Counted from the first letter of the stretch, positions 1-6,150 are shown. The stretch is 6,150 nucleotides of DNA from an uncultured Oscillibacter sp. (GCA_910584075.1 CAJTZI010000081.1:1-6150), one strand, 5' to 3'. The notes: generated from the letters alone by a model not told the origin. Numbers and translations: made by a program.

Positions 1-1
1 G

Positions 2-610
2 GAGGTTTGCGCCCTCACCTGGCAGGACGTCAACCTGGACGAGCAGTACCTCACGGTGCGGCGGAGCATCCGTTACAACGGGGCGAGGCACAAGACGGAG
101 ATTGGGGCCACCAAGCGGAAGAAAGTCCGTACTGTGGACTTCTGCGACACGCTGGCAGCGATCCTGCGGAGGGCCAAAAAAGAGCAGATTGGGAACCGCC
201 TGCGCTATGGGGAGCTTTACAGCCTGAACTACTATACCGAGGTCCAGGAGAGAGATCGGGCCTATTACGAGGTCTACACCCTGCCCAGGACGGCGGATGT
301 GCCGGAGGGGTATAGGGAGCTTTCCTTTGTATGCCTCCGGCCTGATGGGGCCATTGAAACGCCGAGTACGGTGAGTATCATGTGCCGTCAGGCAAAGAAG
401 AAAGTAAAGGGCTTAGAGGACTTCCATTTCCATATGCTCAGGCACACGTTCACCAGCAACCTCCTGTCCAACGGGGCGGCTCCCAAGGACGTGCAGGAGC
501 TGCTGGGCCACGCCGACGTCAGTACCACGATGAACATTTACGCCCACGCCACAAGGGAGGCCAAGCGTACCTCCGCCCGACTGCTGGATAAGGTGGTCTG
601 CGGGGAGTGA
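2..610 (+). CDS. Tyrosine recombinase / phage-type integrase, C-terminal catalytic part (5' end outside window)
   Basis: This enzyme catalyses site-specific DNA strand exchange, typically integration and excision of a mobile element. The frame is open from base 2 with no start, so the N-terminal DNA-binding domains and the box I arginine lie just left of the window. The first visible residues, EVCALTWQDVNLDEQYLTVRR, fit the segment right after box I. Counting from base 2, a lysine-rich beta-hairpin (TKRKKVR) follows, then an inserted segment of about 60 residues rich in tyrosine and charged residues. The catalytic end is complete: HMLRH (H at 431-433, R at 440-442), LLGH (H at 509-511) and the nucleophile Y at 539-541 in NIYAH. 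The last 20 residues form a charged tail as in clostridial integrative-element integrases. About 202 residues are visible; the family is usually near 400. A GTG at 56 is internal, not the start. The target site is unknown. Confidence 0.95.
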   Translation, partial: EVCALTWQDVNLDEQYLTVRRSIRYNGARHKTEIGATKRKKVRTVDFCDTLAAILRRAKKEQIGNRLRYGELYSLNYYTEVQERDRAYYEVYTLPRTADVPEGYRELSFVCLRPDGAIETPSTVSIMCRQAKKKVKGLEDFHFHMLRHTFTSNLLSNGAAPKDVQELLGHADVSTTMNIYAHATREAKRTSARLLDKVVCGE

Positions 611-613
611 AAA

Positions 614-657
614 AGTTTCCCTTGTTTCAGCCCATAAGCGCAAAAACAAGGGAAATT
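614..657. repeat. Perfect 12-bp inverted repeat just behind the integrase stop
   Basis: TTTCCCTTGTTT (616-627) is the exact reverse complement of AAACAAGGGAAA (644-655), with a 16-nt spacer at 628-643. The outer pairs 615/656 (G-T) and 614/657 (A-T) extend it. It starts 3 bases after the integrase stop codon. Read on the minus strand the stem is followed by CTTTTTC, so it could stop leftward transcripts. On the plus strand there is no T-run after it. The alternative is recombinase-related DNA at the end of an integrated element, since attachment sites often lie close to the integrase gene. The sequence does not decide between these. Confidence 0.75.
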
Positions 658-661
658 ACAT

Positions 662-705
662 AAGGCTTGAACATTCAATCAGCGGAAAGCCTTGATATAT
701 CAGGG
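662..705. repeat. Second palindromic cluster: 7-bp inverted repeat plus TGATATATCA palindrome
   Basis: AAGGCTT (662-668) pairs with AAGCCTT (687-693). The perfect palindrome TGATATATCA follows at 693-702, with GC flanks (690-691 and 704-705) that extend it around one T-G mismatch. These fall in the non-coding gap between the integrase and the next gene. They could be protein-binding sites, for example recombinase arm or accessory sites or an operator, or they could be chance in AT-rich DNA. No convincing -35/-10 promoter pair was found in 611-762. Confidence 0.4.
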
Positions 706-762
706 TTCTAAGAGGATTTGACGGATAAATTTGAATTTGCCTGTGTGATTGGGGGATGGGAT

Positions 763-1110
763 ATGAATATATGGCAATTTCTTCGAAGTATTGCCGTCAC
801 TAAAAGTATCGCCGCCATGATATTTGTGTTCCGCCCCGGCCGGGACGCGGACAGCGTGACCCTGGGCTCCTGTACCGGATGGGTCAGGCATATGGGAAGG
901 TTTTCTGAAAGCGGAACATATGAATTTACCCTCGATGCGCAGCTGTCAGAGGGGGATGCAGAGGTCACCCTTTTAGGTGCAAAAAAGGAACTGTTACTGC
1001 GGCTGAACCGGCAGACCCCTGCGGGCAGAATCAATTTGGATACAGAAAACAGGTACTATTTACGCTGGGAATTCCGGGGCGCTTCCGGCAAGTGCGCGCT
1101 GCGCTGGTAG
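763..1110 (+). CDS. Small protein of unknown function with a beta-rich C-terminal half
   Basis: I do not recognise this gene. The ATG at 763 gives 115 residues and is preceded by a purine-rich GGGGGATGGG (751-760), though this lies very close to the start. A TTG at 718 would add 15 residues but its AGAGG is only 2 bases away, so it is less likely. Residues 1-25 include a short hydrophobic stretch (SIAAMIFVF) with basic residues before it, too short for a clear membrane helix and without a lipobox. Residues from about 30 on read as alternating beta strands: SVTLGS, GTYEFTLDAQL, EVTLLGAKKELLLRL, then RYYLRWEFRGASGKCALRW at the end. This resembles a small beta-sandwich with aromatic strands, as in cell-surface or lipoprotein-like domains, but that is an inference. 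The weak N-terminus may mean that the real 5' part was lost at an integration junction. It is convergent with hsdR. Confidence 0.6.
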   Translation: MNIWQFLRSIAVTKSIAAMIFVFRPGRDADSVTLGSCTGWVRHMGRFSESGTYEFTLDAQLSEGDAEVTLLGAKKELLLRLNRQTPAGRINLDTENRYYLRWEFRGASGKCALRW

Positions 1111-1130
1111 GCGGCGCAGCCTCCGAACGA

Positions 1131-1164
1131 GGGGGCGGTCATCCATCAATGGATGACCGCCCCC
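1131..1164. terminator. Very strong hairpin between convergent genes, putative bidirectional terminator
   Basis: GGGGGCGGTCATCCAT (1131-1146) and its exact reverse complement (1149-1164) form a 16-bp perfect stem around CA; the outermost stem-loop would be 15 bp with a TCAA loop. Further pairs at 1130/1165, 1129/1166 (G-T) and 1128/1167 extend it. It lies 20 bp past the stop at 1110 and 37 bp past the end of hsdR, so it can serve both. Neither side has a good T-run (TTGGGC on the plus strand, TCGTTC on the minus), so it is not a textbook intrinsic terminator. It may act as a transcript-end stabiliser or as a terminator driven by stem strength. Confidence 0.7.
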
Positions 1165-1201
1165 TTGGGCTATTGTGACGAACGGCTGGGCGGACCGCCG
1201 G

Positions 1202-4200
1202 CTACCGCGCCCCGGCGTTCGCGTTGATCTCCCGGATAGCCTCCCGGATCCCGGCCCACAGCGACAGGTCTGTGAAAATCTCCACCACCGTCCCCCGGTC
1301 AGTAAAGGGCGGCCGCTGGAGAACGGACAGGTCCCTCATCACCCCGTTTTTCACCACGTAGCCCACAATCTGGTTCACAAAATAGATCTGCCGCTGATCC
1401 AGGTGCACATCCCCCAGGTACCGGGCAAAGGCCTCCTTGGCGGCGTTCATGTCCAGGCCGACAATCTCCCGCACCAGCTCCCCCAGGGGTTTGTCCCGGT
1501 ATTCCCGGGCGTACTCCTCCCGGGAGCCGGCCTCGCTCCACATGATGGCCTCCAGCCGCTCCACGTCCTGGCTGGTCAGGGGCTGGTTGGTGTGGAGCTT
1601 GCGGATGACCTCCTCGTTCCGGTGCTGGCGGATATAGTAGTTGACCCGCTCCCTGTAGTCCGCCAGATCGTCGCTCTCCAGCTCCGCGCCCCGCCACTGG
1701 GAGGACACCACCTCATCCGTCAGGTCGACGGTGTAGACGGCCCGCTCCTGCGGGGGGATGTACTTGATGAGATCCCGCAGCTCCCTGCGGATCTCCTCCA
1801 GCCGGCCAATGCCGGCAGTCTCTACATAGTCCGTGCGGAGCAGACGGTCGAGAAATGCCCGCTTCCGCTCGATGGCCGGGATGTGGGCCACCGCCGCTAT
1901 GGCCCGGGCCTTCCGCAGGAGATCCCGCCGGGCCCCGGCATAGCTCCGCCCCGCCAGCAGCGCCAGCTCCATGCCGTACAGCAGCGTATCAAACTGCACC
2001 GCCGCCGCGTCCTCCGCAGCGGGAGGCAGCAGCGCAGCCAGCTCCTCCAGCTGCAGTACGTTCTCGTATGTCAGCCGCTCATAGGCCTCCGCACTGGAGA
2101 ACCGCTCCACCTCCCGCAGGTGCAGGCGCACAGCGAAGCCCCTCTGGTCCAGCCCGGCGATCTGGGACGCCATGCCCTCCGCCAGCTCCCGCCGGAGGGC
2201 CGCCGGCTCCTCCGCCCCCCAGGCCGGGTCCTGGAGCTGCAGGAGCATCCGGGCCTTCAGCGCAAACACCCGCTCCTGCAGGGAGCGCTGGAGCGCCGGG
2301 GCCTCCCCCTTGGGATTCTCCCGGAAAAAGGCGAAGTTGCCGCAGAAATCGAAGATGTAGAAGCGGGTCTTGTCCGCCCCGTCCAGCAGCCCCGGGCACA
2401 GCCGGGTGCCCCGCCCGATCATCTGCCAGAACTTGGCCCGGCTCATCACCCGCTTGAAGAACACCAGGTTCACCACCTCCGGCACGTCGATGCCGGTGTC
2501 CAGCATGTCCACGGAGATGGCGATCTGGGGCAGCTTGGCGGGGTTGGAGAACTGGTCGATGGCGCTCTGGGCGTAGCGGGTCTGGTTGTCGATCACCTGG
2601 GCCCAGCCCACGCAGGCGGGGTAGTCCCGGTTGAATATCTCCAGAATCTTCTCCGCGTGGCGGTGGTTCTTGGCAAAGATGATGCTCTTGCCCAGCTTGT
2701 TGCCGTAGTCTACCCGGATGCCCTGGCTCATCAGCGTGTCCAGCACCTTGCGGATGGTGTCCTCGTTGAACACCCATGTGTTGAGAGCGGCGCTCTCGAT
2801 CCTGTCCGGCAGGGCGCCGTCCTCGTTGGCAAAGGTCTCCTCATACTGCTCCCGGTCCTCCGGGGAGAGCTGGTCGTAGGCGATCCCCTCGCTGACAAAC
2901 TTCAGCGTCGTCTCCAAACTGCGGAAGTCCGCCAGGTAGCCGTCCTCCACCGCCTGGCTCAGCTCGTAGCCGTAGGTGGGGTCCCCCTCCCGGAGGTCAA
3001 AAATGCCGTAGGTATTCTTGTCGATCTCCGCCCTGGGGGTGGCGGTGAGGCCCACCAGATGGGCGTCGAAATAGTCGAAAATCGCCCGGTATTTTCTGTA
3101 AATGCTGCGGTGGGCCTCGTCCACGATAATGAGGTCGAAGTGCCCCACGGTGAACAGCTTCCCGCCCGCCTCGTCCCGCGCGTCGTCGATGCACCCCATC
3201 ATGGTCTGGTAGGTGGAGAACACCGCCCGGGCGGTGAGATTCTCCCGGTCCTCGCAGAGGTTGGCGAGGCTCAGATCCGGCAGCAGGTTCACAAAGGCCC
3301 GCTTGGCCTGGGTCACCAGGCTGGTCCGGTCCGCCAAAAACAGCACGTTCTTCACCCAGCCCCTGCGCTGCAGCACCTCCACCAGGGAGATGACGGTCCG
3401 GGTCTTGCCGGCGCCGGTGGCCATAACCAGCAGGGCCTTGCGCCGGTTCTCCCTGTCAAAGGCCCGGCAGACGGCCCCTACCGCCTCAATCTGGTAGTAC
3501 CGCCCGGCGATGTCCTCCCGCGGAGCGGCGTCCTCCAGAGAGGCCCGGATGGTCAGCTTGTTGAACTCCTTCTCCAGATCCCGCTTGGCATAGACCCCCG
3601 CCACCGGGCGCTCGTTGTAGTAGGGGGCGTGCCAGATGCGGGTGTCGAAGCCGTTGGTGAGGAAGATCACCGGGCGGCGTCCGAAGGCCGCCTCCAGCCG
3701 GTCGGCGTACAGCTTGGCCTGCTGGCGGCCCGCCGCCGGGTCCTTGCAGGTGCGCTTGGCCTCCACCAGAGCCAGAGGACGGCCGTCGTCCCCCAGAAGG
3801 ACATAGTCCACCGCGCCCCTTCCGGAGGGGTTGGGCATCCCCTCCACCGGGTACTCGTTCACCCAGTCCACGCCCTCCGTCCAGCCAGCATCCTGGAGCA
3901 TGGCGTCGATATACAGCCTCCTGGTCTCGTACTCGGTGAGATCCAGGGGCCTGGGGACGTAGACGGGCTTTTGCTCCTCCCGCCGCCGGGTCAGCCGCTC
4001 CCGCAGGGCCGGCGCGGCCTCGCAGTCCATGACGGGCTTTTCCAGCAGCGCCTCCGCCGCCCCGCGCTGCGCGGCGTCCGCGGCCTCCGGCGCTGGCAGC
4101 AGGGCCGGGTCAAAGTCCCGGGGCTGGTAGTTCTCGTCGTAACAGCAGGCGATAAAATCCAGGAAATAAAAAAGATTCTCCAGAGCCAGGCGCACCTGGT

Positions 4201-4513
4201 CCCTGGAGATTTTCTTCCCGCTGTGGGCGGCGGTGTTGCCCAAATGGCGCAGAAAGTCCAGCCGCCGCAGAAGGTTCCTGTCGTCCACCAGATTCACGAA
4301 CTCCGCCGTGCTGAGCAGAACGGACAGCTCGCTCCTGTGGGGCCTCACCAGCTGCCGGTCGCAGGCGTACATCCACTTCACCGCCAGCTCCAGCGCCCGC
4401 CGGCAGCCCAGAGCGCAGACGGTGGGATCGATGGCGTAGAGCCGCTCCGCCGTCAGAGCGGCGGGGGCGAAGGATGCAAATTGGGTGGTTTGGTAGGGGG
4501 TGAAGTTGTGCAT
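1202..4513 (-). CDS. hsdR: Type I restriction enzyme, restriction/translocation subunit HsdR (EcoEI-like) with N-terminal DUF4145 domain
   Basis: HsdR binds the HsdM-HsdS methyltransferase, pulls DNA past the complex using ATP, and cuts unmodified DNA away from the target site. The ATG at 4513 (1103 residues) is chosen because GAGGTGA lies 5 bases before it; the GTG at 4522 is part of that ribosome site. Residues about 10-125 are a helical DUF4145-type domain ending in RHLGNTAAH. The PD-(D/E)xK nuclease follows (about 190-310; D236, E251, K253 in VDY and VEAK). The SF2 motor spans about 335-710: Walker A ATGAGKT (K370), DEAH at 465-468, TATP at 490-493, GIDVP, and motif VI QMIGRGTR from 697. 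The rest is the EcoEI_R_C-type region that contacts the methyltransferase, ending in the usual YFVNQIVGYVVKNG stretch. All key motifs are intact and the length is normal for this group, so the enzyme is probably active. It uses no TTA, CTA or TCA codons. Confidence 0.96.
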   Translation of the reverse strand: MHNFTPYQTTQFASFAPAALTAERLYAIDPTVCALGCRRALELAVKWMYACDRQLVRPHRSELSVLLSTAEFVNLVDDRNLLRRLDFLRHLGNTAAHSGKKISRDQVRLALENLFYFLDFIACCYDENYQPRDFDPALLPAPEAADAAQRGAAEALLEKPVMDCEAAPALRERLTRRREEQKPVYVPRPLDLTEYETRRLYIDAMLQDAGWTEGVDWVNEYPVEGMPNPSGRGAVDYVLLGDDGRPLALVEAKRTCKDPAAGRQQAKLYADRLEAAFGRRPVIFLTNGFDTRIWHAPYYNERPVAGVYAKRDLEKEFNKLTIRASLEDAAPREDIAGRYYQIEAVGAVCRAFDRENRRKALLVMATGAGKTRTVISLVEVLQRRGWVKNVLFLADRTSLVTQAKRAFVNLLPDLSLANLCEDRENLTARAVFSTYQTMMGCIDDARDEAGGKLFTVGHFDLIIVDEAHRSIYRKYRAIFDYFDAHLVGLTATPRAEIDKNTYGIFDLREGDPTYGYELSQAVEDGYLADFRSLETTLKFVSEGIAYDQLSPEDREQYEETFANEDGALPDRIESAALNTWVFNEDTIRKVLDTLMSQGIRVDYGNKLGKSIIFAKNHRHAEKILEIFNRDYPACVGWAQVIDNQTRYAQSAIDQFSNPAKLPQIAISVDMLDTGIDVPEVVNLVFFKRVMSRAKFWQMIGRGTRLCPGLLDGADKTRFYIFDFCGNFAFFRENPKGEAPALQRSLQERVFALKARMLLQLQDPAWGAEEPAALRRELAEGMASQIAGLDQRGFAVRLHLREVERFSSAEAYERLTYENVLQLEELAALLPPAAEDAAAVQFDTLLYGMELALLAGRSYAGARRDLLRKARAIAAVAHIPAIERKRAFLDRLLRTDYVETAGIGRLEEIRRELRDLIKYIPPQERAVYTVDLTDEVVSSQWRGAELESDDLADYRERVNYYIRQHRNEEVIRKLHTNQPLTSQDVERLEAIMWSEAGSREEYAREYRDKPLGELVREIVGLDMNAAKEAFARYLGDVHLDQRQIYFVNQIVGYVVKNGVMRDLSVLQRPPFTDRGTVVEIFTDLSLWAGIREAIREINANAGAR

Positions 4514-4518
4514 GGAAG

Positions 4519-4525
4519 TCACCTC
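4519..4525 (-). promoter_or_regulatory. Ribosome binding site of hsdR
   Basis: The minus strand reads GAGGTGA, then CTTCC, then ATG at 4513. The spacing is good, and it decides the hsdR start: the GTG inside this site at 4522 would need the ribosome to start within its own binding site. The stop codon of the 29-codon frame upstream (4524-4526) overlaps its first bases. Confidence 0.85.
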
Positions 4526-4613
4526 ATTCTTTATCGTTTTGTATTCCTAAGTCCTCGGGAAGTTTCCATCCTGGTCCCCATATCGACATTAGATCCGCAC
4601 AAATATCATGCAT
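4524..4613 (-). CDS. Possible small ORF (29 residues) between hsdS and hsdR
   Basis: Directly after the hsdS stop (TGA, 4614-4616) comes an in-frame ATG at 4613, giving 29 codons and a TGA at 4524-4526 that overlaps the hsdR ribosome site. The frame therefore fills the whole hsdS-hsdR gap. The peptide starts MHDICADLMS and contains IWGPGWKLPEDLG followed by a charged tail; it has no membrane segment and I recognise no family. It lacks a strong ribosome site of its own (only GAG 6 bases before), so translation would depend on reinitiation after hsdS. It could equally be spacer DNA that is open by chance, or a decayed piece of an older gene. Because it is in frame with hsdS, readthrough of one stop would fuse it to the HsdS C-terminus; however HsdS already ends at the usual place. 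Confidence 0.35.
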   Translation of the reverse strand: MHDICADLMSIWGPGWKLPEDLGIQNDKE

Positions 4614-5741
4614 TCACAACTCATTTACCTTGACATCTTCAAAATATTCCTGCATCAGCGCCTTTTTTATCATCTCCAGTTTAGCAAGACTCTGCTGGAT
4701 TGTCAACTTCTGTTTTTCAGTCCTCTCATAGAACGCAGCAAAATCATTTTGCAGCTTCAACGGCGGCCTATACAGCAAAATATGCTTCAATTTGCTTACA
4801 TTAATTCCCGCCATAATTGCGCCGGCACTCACTACGTTGATCTGTTCGGAAACTTTCGGACTTATATGAAGCTGACACATCAGAAAGACGGGATGAAACA
4901 TTGTTTGATTAATTCGTATTCTTAAAACATCAGAATGAATAATTCCTGGTTCAAGGTATTCGGGATAAAGTGCACACATTCCGACATTGCCTTTCCGCGA
5001 CATGACAATATCCCCCGGAATTACAGAATATGCCGCCAGTTGACGCGCCTTCGATTTACTTACAAAATCTATGGCAGGCTTTTGAAAATGTGCATTAATC
5101 TGCGGAATCCCCCACAAAGGAATTCCTGTAGCTTGATACTCCTCCTTGTTCAGCTGCGTTCCAAAGGGGCCGCATTTTATGTCATCCGGACTGCTGCATC
5201 CTGACGACAATGGAATCTCTGACCACATCTTGGGGTTTATCCCCAAGTCCCCAAACATCTCCACGAACCGCGCCTTGACCAATTCGTCCAGTTTGGCGAG
5301 CTGCCGCCTCCTCAAATCCATATTATCGCTGAGCTTGTCCAACGCGGCCACCATCTCGCGCTGCCTGCTCAGCGCGGGAAGCGTGAGCTCCTCCCGCTGG
5401 TAGTCCTTGAAATAAATATGCGGGATAGTTGTGCCCGTGTAATACCTCCCAAGATTCATGTGCTCCATCGCATAGGCCAAATAGCCAACATCCACGCCGG
5501 GATTCGGCAGGATATACTGCATGGTCCCAATTACAGAGGATTTTGCCGGCAATTTCATCACCCGGCCTACGCCGGCCCCGTCCTTCACCACCGCAATATA
5601 CGGCTCCTCCCGGTGATAAAAATTTACCCCGGCAATAAAGCCGCCAGCCCCATAAATCGGGTAGCTGCCAGCCTGTCCCTTCAAGTCCTTCTGCGCAATA
5701 TTTGACGACGCCTTTTTACAGACATCCCCCAGCCTCGCCAT
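4614..5741 (-). CDS. hsdS: Type I restriction-modification specificity subunit HsdS, two target-recognition domains
   Basis: HsdS chooses the bipartite DNA target for both methylation and restriction, and bridges two HsdM subunits. The ATG at 5741 (375 residues) is preceded by GGAGGGG with 8 bases spacing; a GTG at 5744 is an alternative by one codon. TRD1 covers about residues 1-125, with SYPIYGAGGF, the charged PYIAVVKDGAGVGRV stretch and the typical TGTTIPHIYFKDYQ. A conserved helical spacer follows (about 126-168, ending RFVEMFGD). TRD2 runs about 170-330 (GPFGTQLNKEEY, PGDIVMSRKGNVG). The distal conserved helix (331-368) has QSLAKLEMIKKALMQEYFED, which repeats the spacer's QLAKLDELVKARFVEMFGD as expected of the pseudo-symmetric fold. 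Length is normal and no break is seen. The target sequence cannot be read from the protein. TRD2 is far more AT-rich than the rest of the operon, which suggests it came from elsewhere. Confidence 0.95.
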   Translation of the reverse strand: MARLGDVCKKASSNIAQKDLKGQAGSYPIYGAGGFIAGVNFYHREEPYIAVVKDGAGVGRVMKLPAKSSVIGTMQYILPNPGVDVGYLAYAMEHMNLGRYYTGTTIPHIYFKDYQREELTLPALSRQREMVAALDKLSDNMDLRRRQLAKLDELVKARFVEMFGDLGINPKMWSEIPLSSGCSSPDDIKCGPFGTQLNKEEYQATGIPLWGIPQINAHFQKPAIDFVSKSKARQLAAYSVIPGDIVMSRKGNVGMCALYPEYLEPGIIHSDVLRIRINQTMFHPVFLMCQLHISPKVSEQINVVSAGAIMAGINVSKLKHILLYRPPLKLQNDFAAFYERTEKQKLTIQQSLAKLEMIKKALMQEYFEDVKVNEL

Positions 5742-6150
5742 CACACCATCCCCTCCAGCTCCTCCAGTCCCCTGGCAATCTCCGCCTCCAGCGCCCGCAG
5801 CTCCGCAAAAATCTCGCTGGTGGGCGGATACTCCACCGGCACATAGGCCGTCTTTTTGTACTTATTGATCGACAGATCATACCCATTCCCCGCAATCTCC
5901 TTCCGGTCCACCAAAAACGACTGCTCCGTCCGCTCCCGGTCCTCCTCCGCCGCCAGATGATGGAACCTGGCCACAATATCCGGGATGTCGTTCTCCGCCG
6001 CCGCCGTCCGCTTGTCGTCCAGGCTGAACCCGTCGGCGCGCATGTCGTAAAACCACACCTTGTCCGTGCCGCCGTGGCCCGTCTTGGTGAACACCAGCAC
6101 CGCCGTGGACACCCCGGCGTAGGGCTTGAACACCCCGGAGGGCATGGAGA
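5741..6150 (-). CDS. hsdM: Type I restriction-modification DNA methyltransferase subunit HsdM, C-terminal part (5' end outside window)
   Basis: HsdM transfers a methyl group from S-adenosylmethionine to adenine in the site chosen by HsdS. The frame is open to the right edge; 136 complete codons are seen, roughly the last quarter of a protein usually near 500 residues. It begins with the conserved SMPSGVFKPYAGVSTAVLVF strand at the end of the methyltransferase core, then VWFYDMRADGFSLDDKR, both hallmarks of HsdM. The C-terminal part with YDLSINKYKK and a final helix (AELRALEAEIARGLEELEG) is the usual HsdS-contacting tail. The NPPY/NPPF catalytic motif and SAM-binding loop lie outside the window, so activity cannot be judged. 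The stop (TGA, 5741-5743) overlaps the hsdS ATG by one base (TGATG), a sign of translational coupling. The ATG at 6145 is internal. Confidence 0.95.
   Translation of the reverse strand, partial: SMPSGVFKPYAGVSTAVLVFTKTGHGGTDKVWFYDMRADGFSLDDKRTAAAENDIPDIVARFHHLAAEEDRERTEQSFLVDRKEIAGNGYDLSINKYKKTAYVPVEYPPTSEIFAELRALEAEIARGLEELEGMV
5750..5756 (-). promoter_or_regulatory. Ribosome binding site of hsdS inside the end of hsdM
   Basis: The minus strand reads GGAGGGG in the last codons of hsdM, 8 bases before the hsdS ATG at 5741. With the TGATG overlap this supports coupled, balanced translation of HsdM and HsdS, and favours ATG over the GTG at 5744. Confidence 0.8.

Noticed and set aside
2..610. 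The integrase as an hsdS-shuffling recombinase of a phase-variable type I system
   Set aside because: It lies beyond hsdR, over 4 kb from hsdS. No second hsdS copy or partial hsdS is present, and no inverted repeats matching hsdS were seen in the window. Its features fit a mobile-element integrase. DNA upstream of hsdM is not visible, so a silent hsdS elsewhere is not excluded.
718..762. TTG at 718 as start of the small gene
   Set aside because: The AGAGG is only 2 bases before it, and the added residues show no clear feature; the ATG at 763 was preferred, with moderate certainty.
413..1034. Minus-strand open frames opposite the integrase end and the 763-1110 gene
   Set aside because: They lie opposite better-supported frames, show no family motifs and have no convincing ribosome site.
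4514..4613. A separate promoter for hsdR
   Set aside because: Only weak -10-like AT-rich stretches (around GATAAA near 4530) without a matching -35 were seen; operon transcription from upstream is simpler.
1175..4633. Open frame of more than 1100 codons on the plus strand, antisense to hsdR
   Set aside because: It is aligned codon-for-codon with hsdR, so its stops would need TTA, CTA or TCA codons in hsdR, which this GC-rich gene avoids. The translation is rich in His, Pro and Gly with no recognisable domain, while hsdR has all its family motifs.
1..6150. CRISPR array, tRNA or rRNA gene, insertion sequence
   Set aside because: No regular repeats with spacers, no tRNA-like cloverleaf near the integrase and no transposase frame were found on reading both strands.

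Overview
The window looks like a GC-rich Firmicute of the gut Clostridia type (Oscillospiraceae or Lachnospiraceae relatives). This rests on GC-rich coding sequence (about 70% by hand count in a sample of hsdR), strong GAGG-type ribosome binding sites, and an integrase of the kind carried by clostridial integrative elements. The genus cannot be fixed from this sequence.

Layout. The left edge (2-610, + strand) holds the C-terminal half of a tyrosine recombinase/integrase, cut by the window start. It is followed by about 150 bp of palindrome-rich non-coding DNA (611-762), with a perfect 12-bp inverted repeat just after the integrase stop. A small unassigned gene (763-1110, + strand) comes next, then a very strong hairpin (1131-1164) between convergent genes. 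The rest of the window, 1202 to the right edge, is a type I restriction-modification operon on the minus strand. In transcription order it is hsdM (3' part only), hsdS, a 29-codon open frame that I propose as a possible small gene, and hsdR, which is complete.

How the genes work together. HsdM (adenine methyltransferase) and HsdS (two target-recognition domains) form the modification enzyme. Addition of HsdR (nuclease plus SF2 translocase) gives the restriction enzyme that cuts unmodified incoming DNA. hsdM and hsdS overlap at TGATG, which suggests coupled translation. hsdR starts 100 bp after hsdS behind its own strong ribosome binding site. HsdR is of the EcoEI/EcoAI-like kind and carries an N-terminal DUF4145 (HEPN-superfamily) domain.

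The integrase next to a restriction system fits a defence cargo at or near the end of an integrated element, but the element boundaries are not proven here. I see no clearly new defence system. The items most worth a second look are the 29-codon frame between hsdS and hsdR, the repeats behind the integrase as a possible attachment region, the compositional mosaic of hsdS, and the unassigned gene at 763-1110.
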